Of a stretch of DNA of 44,820 bases, positions 7,589 to 15,475 are shown piece after piece. The first letter of the stretch is position 1, and each line of letters starts with the position of its first letter. The DNA is from Streptomyces gelaticus (lineage in GTDB: Bacteria > Actinomycetota > Actinomycetes > Streptomycetales > Streptomycetaceae), in NCBI RefSeq assembly GCF_014649535.1, contig NZ_BMTF01000036.1, positions 1-44,820 on the forward strand. The letters are read 5' to 3'. The notes beneath the pieces were generated by a model. The model saw only the letters and a list, made by a program, of their open reading frames with translations. It was not told where the DNA came from and searched no databases. Position numbers and translations under genes: made by a program.

Positions 7589-8134
7589 ATGACCGAGGCG
7601 ATTCTGCGTACCGCACACACCTGCCGGCTGTCCCCGGCCGCACTCGACGAGATCCGGGCGTTCCTGGACACCGTCTTCGAGGGCGACTTCAGCGACGACG
7701 ACTGGGACCACGGCCTCGGCGGCATCCATGCGTGGGTGCGCGACAGCAGTGGCCTGCTGGCGCACGGCAGCGTCGTCCAGCGGCGGGTGGTGCATCTGGG
7801 CCGCTCGTACCGGATCGGCTACGTGGAGGCGGTGGCGGTCCGCGCGGACCGGCGCCGGGAGGGGCTCGGCGGGCGGGTCATGGCCGCGCTGGAGGAGGTC
7901 GTCGACGGGGCGTACGCGTTCGGGGCGCTGTCCGCCTCGGACGCGGGGGCCTCGCTCTACGCCGGACGCGGCTGGCGGGTGTGGCCGGGGCGGATCGCGG
8001 TGCAGGCGCGGTACGGGGTGGAGCGGCTGCCGGACGAGGAGGGCAGCACCTATGTCCGTGGCGCGGCCGGCCGGGAGCTGCCCGTCGGCTCCGGGACGCT
8101 GGTCTTCGATTGGCGGGACGGGGACGTGATGTGA
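7589..8134 (+). CDS. AAC(2')-I-like GNAT acetyltransferase
   Basis: A 181-residue GNAT protein, the same length as mycobacterial AAC(2')-Ic. It shares landmark blocks with that enzyme: FEGDFSDDDWDHGLGGIHAWV, VVQRRVVHLGRSYRIGYVE, AVAVRADRRREGLGGRVMAAL (the acetyl-CoA pyrophosphate loop) and GALSASDAGASLYAGRGW, ending FDWRDGDVM. That family acetylates the 2'-amino group of aminoglycosides such as gentamicin and tobramycin using acetyl-CoA. Intrinsic, chromosomal copies in mycobacteria have an uncertain native role. I chose ATG 7589 because GAGAGG (7573-7578) precedes it and the length matches the family; ATG 7568 is an alternative. It is divergent from the deiminase-like gene. Confidence 0.82.
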   Translation: MTEAILRTAHTCRLSPAALDEIRAFLDTVFEGDFSDDDWDHGLGGIHAWVRDSSGLLAHGSVVQRRVVHLGRSYRIGYVEAVAVRADRRREGLGGRVMAALEEVVDGAYAFGALSASDAGASLYAGRGWRVWPGRIAVQARYGVERLPDEEGSTYVRGAAGRELPVGSGTLVFDWRDGDVM

Positions 8135-8490
8135 GCAACAGGCGGCCGACGACGCGGTCCGTCGGCCGTGTCACCCCCTCTGAGCAGGGATGATGCCCGG
8201 AATTCCGGGTGTTCGTCCCGGCGGCGCGGGGGTCCGTCCCTCCATCCCCGTCTCAGATAGTAGGAAGTCCGAGTAATTGTGGAGACAGACCGGCCGAGCT
8301 GCCCTAGCTTTGTAGAAGCCGAACGTCACGCTAGATCCAGCGTCTGGCGGTCGTGAGTGCGCGCCCCTGTGCAGGCAACCCCTGCGGCGCCCGCTCCCCG
8401 CCCCTTCCGGCGCCTCGAAATCCCGATCTCGAAATCAGCTTCACGATCTTCGATCTCGAAATCCTCGCGATCTCAAGGAGTCGATCCATC
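8135..8490 (+). other. Long leader region before a 42-codon gene
   Basis: No protein gene is supported in these 356 bases. The region turns less GC-rich from about 8255 (tagtaggaagtccgagtaat), a likely promoter zone. It then holds a block of quasi-palindromic repeats at 8411-8474 and ends in the ribosome site AAGGAG (8475-8480) of the small gene. Confidence 0.5.
8411..8474. repeat. Repeated 12-bp quasi-palindrome GATCTCGAAATC
   Basis: The core CTCGAAATC occurs at 8414-8422, 8428-8436 and 8452-8463, the last two as full GATCTCGAAATC units. A partial GATCTC lies at 8469-8474. Each full unit is an imperfect palindrome with only one mismatched pair. The block lies in the leader just before the small gene, so it may be a multi-site operator or an RNA structure. 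Confidence 0.6.
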
Positions 8491-8619
8491 ATGGTCCAGA
8501 CGACTGTCCGCCGTGTCCGCCGCTCCCACCGCCCGACCGAGTCGGAGCGCCGAAATGCCGCCGCCGCCCTCCAGCGCGCCCTCGACCGCAGGGACAACGG
8601 CGGTTCCACCGGTCACTGA
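8491..8619 (+). CDS. Small basic protein of 42 residues, function unknown
   Basis: ATG 8491 sits 10 bases after AAGGAG (8475-8480), a clear ribosome site, which is the main support for translation. The peptide starts MVQTTVRRVRRSHRPTESER and continues with an Ala/Leu/Arg helix to the TGA at 8617-8619. It is strongly basic with no signal peptide and no cysteine. I do not recognise a family. It is preceded by the repeat-bearing leader and followed by leuB about 195 bases later with a separate promoter, so it is probably transcribed alone. Nucleic-acid binding is possible from charge, but no motif shows it. Confidence 0.65.
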   Translation: MVQTTVRRVRRSHRPTESERRNAAAALQRALDRRDNGGSTGH

Positions 8620-8801
8620 GACCGGCTCGGTTCACCCCTGGTCAGCTCCGGCTGATCCCGAAGTGGTCGATGCGCTCGCCCGACCCGGCGAGCGCGGTGG
8701 CCTTCACCTGACGCCGTACCACCAGATGGGTGAGCGGTGCACGCATGGCTCTCCACATGTCCGCATGGTGGACGTGACGTGTCATGAGGTGGGACGAACA
8801 G

Positions 8802-8807
8802 TAGGGT
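8802..8807 (+). promoter_or_regulatory. -10 box (TAGGGT) for a leaderless leuB transcript
   Basis: TAGGGT ends 6 bases before ATG 8814. There is no usable Shine-Dalgarno in the 6-base gap. The same hexamer at the same distance precedes accB at 42728-42733. Confidence 0.55.
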
Positions 8808-8813
8808 GCGGAC

Positions 8814-9857
8814 ATGTCTCGCAGCATCAATCTCGCAGTGATCCCCGGTGACGGTATCGGCCAGGAGGTCGTGGCCCAGGGCCTCAAGGTCCTACGGGCT
8901 GTACTCCCGCAGGATGTGAAGCTGGAGACCAAGGAGTACGACCTTGGCGCCCAGCGCTGGCACCGCACCGGTGAAACCCTCCCGGACGCGGAGCTCGAAG
9001 CCCTCAAGGCCCATGACGCCATCCTGCTCGGCGCGATCGGCGACCCCTCCGTGCCGTCGGGCGTCCTGGAGCGCGGGCTCCTGCTGAAGCTGCGCTTCGC
9101 CTTCGACCACTTCATCAACCTGCGGCCGTCGAAGCTGTTCCCGAACACCGCGACGCCGCTGGCCGGCCGCCCGGACATCGACTTCGTCGTCGTCCGCGAG
9201 GGCACCGAGGGCCCGTACACGGGCAACGGCGGCTCGCTGCGCACCGGTACGCCGGCCGAGGTCGCCACCGAGGTCAGCGTCAACACCGCGTACGGCGTCG
9301 AGCGTGTCGTCCGGGACGCGTTCGAGCGGGCGAACGCCCGCCCGCGCAAGAAGCTGACGCTGGTGCACAAGAACAACGTCCTCGTGTACGCCGGCCACAT
9401 GTGGAAGAACATCTTCGACAAGGTCGCGACCGAGTACCCCGAGGTCACCACCGACTACCTGCACGTCGACGCCGCGACGATCTTCTTCGTCACCCAGCCG
9501 GAGCGCTTCGACGTCATCGTCACCGACAACCTTTTCGGCGACATCCTCACCGACCTCGCCGCTGCCGTGACCGGTGGCATCGGTCTGGCCGCGTCCGGCA
9601 ACATCAACCCGACGGGCGCCTTCCCGTCGATGTTCGAGCCGGTCCACGGCTCCGCCCCCGACATCGCGGGCCAGGGTAAGGCCGACCCGACGGCCACGGT
9701 CCTCTCCGTCGCCCTCCTGCTGCGCCACCTCGGCCACGAGGCCGAGGCCGTGCGCATCGAGGACGCCGTCTGTGCCGATCTCGCGGAGCGCGAGGGCGCG
9801 ACCAGCCGTACGACGGACCAGATCGGCGACGCGCTCGCGGTACGCGTAGCGAACTGA
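8814..9857 (+). CDS. leuB: 3-isopropylmalate dehydrogenase
   Basis: Oxidative decarboxylation of 3-isopropylmalate to 2-oxoisocaproate with NAD, the third step of leucine synthesis. The protein has 347 residues, the short actinobacterial form. Signatures are the N-terminal VIPGDGIGQEV, the substrate arginines in LLKLRFAFDHFINLRPSKL, VVVREGTEGPYTG, the catalytic lysine in LVHKNNVLVYAG and the metal-binding aspartates in VTDNLFGDILTD. GNINPTGAFPSMFEPVHGSAPDIAG contributes to NAD binding. It starts directly after a -10 hexamer, so translation is probably leaderless. A perfect hairpin terminator follows. Confidence 0.97.
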   Translation: MSRSINLAVIPGDGIGQEVVAQGLKVLRAVLPQDVKLETKEYDLGAQRWHRTGETLPDAELEALKAHDAILLGAIGDPSVPSGVLERGLLLKLRFAFDHFINLRPSKLFPNTATPLAGRPDIDFVVVREGTEGPYTGNGGSLRTGTPAEVATEVSVNTAYGVERVVRDAFERANARPRKKLTLVHKNNVLVYAGHMWKNIFDKVATEYPEVTTDYLHVDAATIFFVTQPERFDVIVTDNLFGDILTDLAAAVTGGIGLAASGNINPTGAFPSMFEPVHGSAPDIAGQGKADPTATVLSVALLLRHLGHEAEAVRIEDAVCADLAEREGATSRTTDQIGDALAVRVAN

Positions 9858-9874
9858 CCCGACGACTCCGTTTC

Positions 9875-9909
9875 GAAGCCGCCGGGCAACCACCGCACCC
9901 GGCGGCTTC
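9875..9909 (+). terminator. Terminator after leuB
   Basis: GAAGCCGCCGGG (9875-9886) and CCCGGCGGCTTC (9898-9909) form a perfect 12-bp stem with an 11-base loop, 18 bases after the leuB stop. Confidence 0.85.
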
Positions 9910-10095
9910 ACCTGTGCGGCCCCGGGTGCAACCATCGACCACTGGACCGCAAACGCGTCGTTTCGTGCACGGCCGCCCGGGAGCGATAATCGAACGGGGC
10001 CGCCGCTCGCGACAGAGCTCGGACGTCCTAGCACCTGTTTGGCAGGAGCGGCGTGAGCGCGGTCCAACACACACAACGGTGAAGGACACGCACTC

Positions 10096-11184
10096 ATGAC
10101 GACGCCCACGATCGAGCTCAAGCCCTCCTCGAACCCGCTGTCCGACGCGGAGCGCGAGGCGAGCATGGTCAATCCCGGATTCGGCCGCCGCTTCACCGAG
10201 CACATGGTGACGATCAAGTGGACCGAGGGCCGCGGCTGGCACGACGCCCAGCTCGTGCCGTACGCACCGCTCTCCATCGATCCCGCCAACATGACCCTGC
10301 ACTACGGGCAGGAGATCTTCGAGGGCCTCAAGGCGTACCGCCAGCCCGACGGCTCGGTCGCCACCTTCCGCCCCGAGGCCAACGCCAAGCGCTTCCAGGC
10401 CTCCGCCCGCCGGCTGGCCATGCCCGAGCTGCCTGTCGAGACGTTCATCGCGGCCTGTGACGCACTCGTCGAGCAGGACCAGGCCTGGGTTCCGGCGCAC
10501 GGCGGCGAGGAGTCCCTCTACCTGCGCCCGTTCATGATCGCGACCGAGGTCGGTCTCGGTGTGCGGCCCGCCAACGAGTACCTGTTCCTGGTGATCGCCT
10601 CGCCGGCCGGCGCGTACTTCCCCGGCGGTGTGAAGCCGGTCTCGATCTGGCTCTCCGAGAACCGGGTGCGTGCCGTCCCCGGCGGCATGGGCGACGCCAA
10701 GACCGGCGGCAACTACGCCGCCTCCCTTCTCGCCCAGGCCGAGGCCGCCGAGAAGGGCTGCGACCAGGTCGCCTATCTCGACGCGGTCGAGCACAAGTGG
10801 GTCGAGGAGCTCGGCGGCATGAACCTGTACTTCGTGTACGGGAACAAGATCGTCACCCCGGCCCTGACCGGCTCCCTGCTCGCCGGTGTCACCCGCGACT
10901 CGCTGCTCAAGGTCGCCCGTGACCTCGGTTACGAGTCCGAGGAGGGCCGCGTCTCCATCGACCAGTGGCGCGACGACACCGCGAACGGCACCCTCACCGA
11001 GGTCTTCGCCTGCGGCACCGCCGCCGTCATCACCCCGGTCGGCACCGTCAAGTGCGAGGGCGGCGAGTGGGTCCAGAGCGACGGCGCCCCCGGCGAGGTC
11101 ACGATGAAGCTGCGCGAGCGCCTGCTGGACATCCAGCGTGGCATCGCCGAGGACACCCACGGCTGGATGCACCCCCTCGGCTAG
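10096..11184 (+). CDS. ilvE: Branched-chain amino acid aminotransferase
   Basis: A PLP enzyme that transfers the amino group between glutamate and the 2-oxo acids of leucine, isoleucine and valine. It is the last step of synthesis and the first of breakdown. The protein has 362 residues, normal for BCAT class IV. It shows LHYGQEIFEGLKAYRQPDG, YLRPFMIATE, the PLP lysine Lys202 in GDAKTGGNYAAS, VEELGGMNLYFVYG and EVFACGTAAVITPV. GAAGGA (10082-10087) lies 8 bases before ATG 10096. It has its own upstream region of about 190 bases after the leuB terminator and a strong terminator behind. Confidence 0.97.
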   Translation: MTTPTIELKPSSNPLSDAEREASMVNPGFGRRFTEHMVTIKWTEGRGWHDAQLVPYAPLSIDPANMTLHYGQEIFEGLKAYRQPDGSVATFRPEANAKRFQASARRLAMPELPVETFIAACDALVEQDQAWVPAHGGEESLYLRPFMIATEVGLGVRPANEYLFLVIASPAGAYFPGGVKPVSIWLSENRVRAVPGGMGDAKTGGNYAASLLAQAEAAEKGCDQVAYLDAVEHKWVEELGGMNLYFVYGNKIVTPALTGSLLAGVTRDSLLKVARDLGYESEEGRVSIDQWRDDTANGTLTEVFACGTAAVITPVGTVKCEGGEWVQSDGAPGEVTMKLRERLLDIQRGIAEDTHGWMHPLG

Positions 11185-11228
11185 AGGTTCCTTCCCCCGG
11201 ACCGGACCGCCGGCCCGGGACCTGTACG

Positions 11229-11270
11229 TACGAAAGCCGCGCCCGCTTCCCGCCGGGCGCGGCTTTCGTA
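11229..11270. terminator. Terminator after ilvE
   Basis: A 16-bp perfect stem: TACGAAAGCCGCGCCC (11229-11244) pairs with GGGCGCGGCTTTCGTA (11255-11270) around a 10-base loop. It lies 45 bases after the ilvE stop. Confidence 0.88.
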
Positions 11271-11321
11271 TGGGCCCGCACATGCGCTCCGGCCTTCCGG
11301 AGTGTGCCCTCTCCCACACAT

Positions 11322-11362
11322 TTAGATCGGCACTCTAACCATCAGTTAGAGTGCTGCTCTAA
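11322..11362. promoter_or_regulatory. Four-half-site operator upstream of the urease operon
   Basis: TTAGA, TCTAA, TTAGA and TCTAA start at 11322, 11334, 11346 and 11358, exactly 12 bases apart and alternating in direction. The central pair extends to a perfect 9-bp inverted repeat, CACTCTAAC-catca-GTTAGAGTG (11331-11353). The array ends 18 bases before the ureAB start and would cover its promoter. The TetR gene inside the same operon (14772-15377) is the most likely binder; this is inference. Confidence 0.75.
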
Positions 11363-11379
11363 CCGAGAGGTGTGGAGAC

Positions 11380-12060
11380 GTGCGACTGACTCCGACGGAA
11401 CGTGACCGGCTGCTGCTCTTCAGCGCCGCCGAGCTGGCCCGCGCCCGCCGCGCCCGGGGGCTCAGGCTCAATGTCCCCGAGGCGACCGCCCTGATCGCAG
11501 ACACGGTCTGCGAGGCCGCCCGGGACGGGCGCCGGCTGGCCGAGGCCATCGAGGCCGCCCGGTCCGTGCTCGGCCCCGACGACGTACTGCCGGGCGTCGC
11601 CGACGTCGTCACCGAGGTCCATGTGGAGGCCGTCTTCGACGACGGCTCACGGCTCGCCGTGGTCTCCCGGCCGCTGGGCGACGGGCTGGGCGACGAGGGG
11701 CCCGGGGCCGTGCTCCCCGGGCCCGCCACGCCCGAGCCGGAGCCCGCGGTGCGGCTGACCGTCCACAACACCGCGACCGTGCCGGTCTCCGTGACCTCGC
11801 ACTTCCACTTCTTCGAGGCCAACCCCCGGCTCGACTTCGCCCGCGCCGCCGCCTACGGGATGCGGCTCTGCGTCCCCGCCGGGTCCTCCGTCCGGTTCGG
11901 GCCCGGCGAATGCGTCGAGGTGGGGCTCGTGCCCATCGGCGGCGACCGGATCGCGATCGGCTTCGCGGGCCTGGTGGACGGCCCGCTGGACGCCCCCGGC
12001 GCACGCGAAGAAGCCCTGCGACGCGCCGTGGCCTGTGGATATCTGGGAGCCGAGCGATGA
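11380..12060 (+). CDS. ureAB: Urease gamma-beta fusion subunit
   Basis: Non-catalytic structural subunits of urease joined in one 226-residue chain, as known in several actinobacteria. The gamma part (about 1-100) starts RLTPTERDRLLLFSAAELARARRARGLRLNVPEATALIAD and includes the VLPGVADVVTEVHVEAVFDDGSRL end. The beta part (about 120-226) has VTSHFHFFEANPRLDFARAAAYGMRL and the FGPGE turn. GTG 11380 is chosen because GAGAGG (11365-11370) lies 9 bases upstream. The stop overlaps the ureC start (ATGA at 12057-12060), so the two are translationally coupled. Confidence 0.93.
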   Translation: MRLTPTERDRLLLFSAAELARARRARGLRLNVPEATALIADTVCEAARDGRRLAEAIEAARSVLGPDDVLPGVADVVTEVHVEAVFDDGSRLAVVSRPLGDGLGDEGPGAVLPGPATPEPEPAVRLTVHNTATVPVSVTSHFHFFEANPRLDFARAAAYGMRLCVPAGSSVRFGPGECVEVGLVPIGGDRIAIGFAGLVDGPLDAPGAREEALRRAVACGYLGAER

Positions 12061-13745
12061 GCATCGACCCGTACGAGTACGCCTCCGTGCACGGCCCGCG
12101 CGCCGGGGACCGGGTCAGGCTCGGTGACTCCGGGCTGACCGTACGCGTCGAGTCCGATGCGCAGAGCTACGGTGAGGAGTTCCTCGCCGGCTTCGGCAAG
12201 ACCGCCCGCGACGGGCTGCACCTCAAGGCCGCCGCCGTCCGCGACACCTGCGACGTCGTCATCAGCAATGTGCTGGTCATCGACGCCGTGCAGGGCATCC
12301 GCAAGGTGTCGATCGGTATCCGCGAGGGCCGGATCGCGGCGATCGGCCGGGCCGGCAACCCGGACACCCTCGACGGCGTCGACGTCGTCGTCGGCACGGG
12401 CACGACCATCGTCTCCGGCGAGGGGATGATCGCGACGGCGGGCGCCGTCGACACCCATGTCCATCTGCTCTCGCCGCGGATCATGGAGGCCTCGCTCGCC
12501 TCCGGCGTCACCACGGTCATCGGCCAGGAGTTCGGCCCGGTCTGGGGCGTCGGCGTCAACTCGCCCTGGGCGCTGCGCCACGCCTTCAACGCCTTCGACG
12601 CCTGGCCGGTCAACATCGGCTTCCTGGGCCGGGGTTCGTCCTCCCACCAGGCCCCGCTGGTCGAGGCGCTCGCCGAGGGCGGGGCCTGCGGCTTCAAGGT
12701 GCACGAGGACATGGGCGCCCACACCCGCGCCCTGGACACCGCGCTGCGGGTCGCCGAGGAGCACGACGTCCAGGTCGCCCTGCACAGCGACGGGCTGAAC
12801 GAGTGCCTGTCGGTCGAGGACACCCTGCGCGTCCTGGAGGGCCGCACGATCCACGCCTTCCACATCGAGGGCTGCGGCGGCGGACACGTCCCCAACGTCC
12901 TCAGGATGGCGGGCGTCGAGAACGTCATCGGCTCGTCCACCAACCCGACACTGCCCTTCGGCCGCGACGCCGTCGCCGAGCACTACGGGATGATCGTCTC
13001 CGTGCACGACCTCAAGACCGATCTGCCGGGCGACGCAGCCATGGCCCGCGACCGCATCCGCGCCGGGACGATGGGCGCCGAGGACGTGCTGCACGACCTG
13101 GGAGCCATCGGTATCACCTCGTCCGACGCGCAGGGCATGGGGCGGGCCGGCGAGACGGTGCGGCGCACCTTCGCGATGGCCGGGAAGATGAAGGCCGAAC
13201 TCGGTCCGATGGAGGGCGACGGACCCGCCGACGACAACGCCCGGGTACTGCGCTACATCGCCAAGCTCACCATCAACCCCGCCGTCGCCCACGGCCTCGC
13301 GCACGAGATCGGCTCCATCGAGACCGGCAAGCTCGCCGACATCGTGCTGTGGCGGCCCGAGTTCTTCGGCGCGAAGCCGCAGCTCGTACTGAAGTCGGGC
13401 TTCCCCGCGTACGGGGTCACGGGTGACCCGAACGCCGCCACCGACACCTGCGAACCCCTGATCCTGGGACCGCAGTTCGGGGCGTACGGGGCCACCGCCG
13501 CCGACCTCTCCGTGGCCTTCGTCTCGCAGGCGGCGACCCAGCTCGGCACCGACTCGATGCCCACCCGGCGCCGCCGTGTCGGCGTGCGCGGTACCCGGGG
13601 CATCGGCCCCGGCGACCTGATCCACAACTCCCGTACCGGAGAGGTCGCCGTGGACGCCCGCAGCGGTCTGGTCACCCTGGACGGCGACCCGCTGCGCTCC
13701 GAGCCCGCCGACTCCGTCTCCCTCAACCGCCTCTACTTCCTCTGA
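12057..13745 (+). CDS. ureC: Urease alpha subunit, divergent: flap cysteine replaced
   Basis: The catalytic nickel subunit; urease hydrolyses urea to ammonia and carbamate. The protein has 562 residues, near the usual 567-573. Aligned by eye to Klebsiella UreC, all nickel ligands are kept: His134 and His136 (VDTHVH), the carbamylated Lys214 (FKVHEDMG), His243, His269 (FHIEGCGGGH) and Asp357 (SSDAQGMGR). Catalytic His216 and His317 are also present. The mobile-flap cysteine, from VCHHLD in classical enzymes, is Val316 here (VSVHDL), and the Trp of HEDWG is Met. No ureD, E, F or G accessory genes are nearby, so nickel insertion would rely on genes elsewhere. The ligand set says active site intact. 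The changes say divergent kinetics or substrate. Confidence 0.92.
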   Translation: MSIDPYEYASVHGPRAGDRVRLGDSGLTVRVESDAQSYGEEFLAGFGKTARDGLHLKAAAVRDTCDVVISNVLVIDAVQGIRKVSIGIREGRIAAIGRAGNPDTLDGVDVVVGTGTTIVSGEGMIATAGAVDTHVHLLSPRIMEASLASGVTTVIGQEFGPVWGVGVNSPWALRHAFNAFDAWPVNIGFLGRGSSSHQAPLVEALAEGGACGFKVHEDMGAHTRALDTALRVAEEHDVQVALHSDGLNECLSVEDTLRVLEGRTIHAFHIEGCGGGHVPNVLRMAGVENVIGSSTNPTLPFGRDAVAEHYGMIVSVHDLKTDLPGDAAMARDRIRAGTMGAEDVLHDLGAIGITSSDAQGMGRAGETVRRTFAMAGKMKAELGPMEGDGPADDNARVLRYIAKLTINPAVAHGLAHEIGSIETGKLADIVLWRPEFFGAKPQLVLKSGFPAYGVTGDPNAATDTCEPLILGPQFGAYGATAADLSVAFVSQAATQLGTDSMPTRRRRVGVRGTRGIGPGDLIHNSRTGEVAVDARSGLVTLDGDPLRSEPADSVSLNRLYFL

Positions 13746-13754
13746 GGACCCGCA

Positions 13755-14768
13755 ATGACCTTCCGCATGCCGCCCGAGTGGGCCCCGCACGAACGCACCT
13801 GGATGGCCTGGCCGGGCCCCAACCCCACCTTCGACACCGACGCCGAACTCGACGAGGCCCGTGCCGCCTGGGCCACCGTCGCCCGCGCCGTGCGCCGCTT
13901 CGAGCCCGTCACGATGGTGGTGGGCCCCGGCCAGGAGGGCGGCGCCCGCGCGCTCCTCGGCTCGGACATCGAGCTCGCCGTCCGCCCACTCGACGACGCC
14001 TGGATGCGGGACATCGGCCCCACCTTCGTCACCGACGGCCGTCGACTGGCCGCCGTCGATTGGACGTTCAACGGTTGGGGTGCCCAGGGCTGGGCCCGCT
14101 GGGAGAACGACCAGCACATCGCCCGCTCCGTCGCCGAGCTCGCGGCCGTACCCGTGCAGAGCTCCCGGCTGGTCAACGAGGGCGGCGCCATCCATGTGGA
14201 CGGCGAGGGCACCGTCCTGCTCACCGAGACCGTCCAGCTCGGCAAGGAGCGCAACCCCGACTGGACCCGTGAGCAGGTCGAGTCCGAGATCCACGCCCGG
14301 CTCGGCACCGAGAAGGCCATCTGGCTGCCGCGCGGACTGGCCGGTGACTACGGCACGTACGGCACCCTCGGCCATGTCGACATCGTCGCCGCCTTCGCCC
14401 GCCCGGGCACTGTCGTCGCCCACGTCCAGCCGGACCCGGCCCACCCCGACCACGAGATCACCCGCGAGACCGTGCGCATCCTGCGCGAGGCCACCGACGC
14501 CCGGGGCCGCTCGCTGGACGTGGTCGAGGTCCCGGCGCCCACCGTGCTGGAGGCGGACGGGGAGTGGGTCGACTACTCCTACATCAACCACTACCTCTGC
14601 AACGGCGGCGTGGTGCTGTGCGCCTTCGACGACCCGCGCGACAAGGAAGCGGCGGAGATCTTCGGCGAACTGTTCCCCGACCGCACGGTGACCCTCGTCG
14701 ACGCACGTACGATCTTTGCCGGCGGTGGAGGCATCCACTGCATCACCCAGCAGCAGCCGAAGGTCTGA
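13755..14768 (+). CDS. Agmatine deiminase / peptidyl-arginine deiminase-like protein
   Basis: Guanidino-group hydrolase of the pentein fold. In this family agmatine is converted to N-carbamoylputrescine and ammonia. The protein has 337 residues. Key stretches are PPEWAPHERTWMAWP near the N-terminus, RPLDDAWMRDIGPTFV, LVNEGGAIHVDGEGTVLLTE, DYGTYGTLGHVDIVAAF with the catalytic His/Asp, and the nucleophile cysteine near the C-terminus in GGGGIHCITQQQP. TGAGGA overlaps the ureC stop and places ATG 13755 9 bases after it. Lying between urease and a regulator, it suggests joint release of ammonia from guanidino compounds. The true substrate within the family is not decided by sequence. Confidence 0.9.
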   Translation: MTFRMPPEWAPHERTWMAWPGPNPTFDTDAELDEARAAWATVARAVRRFEPVTMVVGPGQEGGARALLGSDIELAVRPLDDAWMRDIGPTFVTDGRRLAAVDWTFNGWGAQGWARWENDQHIARSVAELAAVPVQSSRLVNEGGAIHVDGEGTVLLTETVQLGKERNPDWTREQVESEIHARLGTEKAIWLPRGLAGDYGTYGTLGHVDIVAAFARPGTVVAHVQPDPAHPDHEITRETVRILREATDARGRSLDVVEVPAPTVLEADGEWVDYSYINHYLCNGGVVLCAFDDPRDKEAAEIFGELFPDRTVTLVDARTIFAGGGGIHCITQQQPKV

Positions 14769-14771
14769 ACC

Positions 14772-15377
14772 GTGCCCCCCGCGCCACGCCGTCGCAACAC
14801 CGCCCCGCCCCGTGAGGAACTGCTGGCCGCCGCCATGGCCACCATCGCCGAACGAGGGCTCGACGGCCTCACCATGGCCGGACTCGGTCGTGAGGTCCGG
14901 ATGAGCAGCGGACACCTCCTCTACTACTTCCGCACCAAGGACGAGCTGCTGCTCCAGACCCTGGAGTGGAGCGAGGGCCGGCTCGGCGCGGAGCGGCGCG
15001 CCCTGCTGTCGGGGCCGGCGACGGCCCGCGAGCGGCTCGACGGGTACATCGACCTGTACCTCCCCGACGGCCACCGCGATCCGCACTGGACGCTCTGGCT
15101 GGAGGTGTGGAACCGCTCGCAGAACGCGGACGACGACGCGCGCGCCCGCCAGGCCGCCATCGAGGCCGCCTGGCACCGCGACCTGGTGGACCTGCTGGAG
15201 CAGGGCGCGGCGGCGGGGGAGTTCCGCCCGGTCGACGCCGAACGGTTCGCGACCCGGCTGCGCGCCCTGCTCGACGGTTTCAGCGTCCATGTCGTGGTCG
15301 GCCTCCCCGGCACCGGCCGTTCCCAAGTCATCGCGCAGGTCAGGGAGTTCATCGAGGACTCGCTCGCCGTCGGGTAG
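14772..15377 (+). CDS. TetR/BetI-like regulator of the urease operon (inferred)
   Basis: The protein has 201 residues. It has the helix-turn-helix LTMAGLGREVRMSSGHLLYYFRTKDELLLQ (about 36-65) and a BetI-like C-terminal domain with YLPDGHRDPHWTLWLEVWNRSQ. GTG 14772 is only 3 bases after the agmatine deiminase stop, so it is co-transcribed. A regulator embedded in the operon and a strong operator at its head (11322-11362) suggest autoregulated repression, relieved by a substrate of the pathway. The ligand is unknown. The next gene, a transporter, follows after 98 bases. Confidence 0.9.
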   Translation: MPPAPRRRNTAPPREELLAAAMATIAERGLDGLTMAGLGREVRMSSGHLLYYFRTKDELLLQTLEWSEGRLGAERRALLSGPATARERLDGYIDLYLPDGHRDPHWTLWLEVWNRSQNADDDARARQAAIEAAWHRDLVDLLEQGAAAGEFRPVDAERFATRLRALLDGFSVHVVVGLPGTGRSQVIAQVREFIEDSLAVG

Positions 15378-15475
15378 GTGCCGCCGGGCCGTGAACGAAA
15401 CGCACGTAAGTACGCGCGATCGTTGCGCATTGCGCCCTTGTTCCGGTCCCCGCTGTTCGGGCACGGTGACGGACC

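Noticed and set aside
8745..8777. Leader-like frame MALHMSAWWT before leuB
   Set aside because: It has Trp-Trp rather than Leu codons, no terminator hairpin follows, and leuB appears to have its own leaderless promoter downstream of it.
11853..15464. Minus-strand open frame of about 1203 codons across the urease operon
   Set aside because: Shadow of ureC, the deiminase and TetR; no domain signatures.
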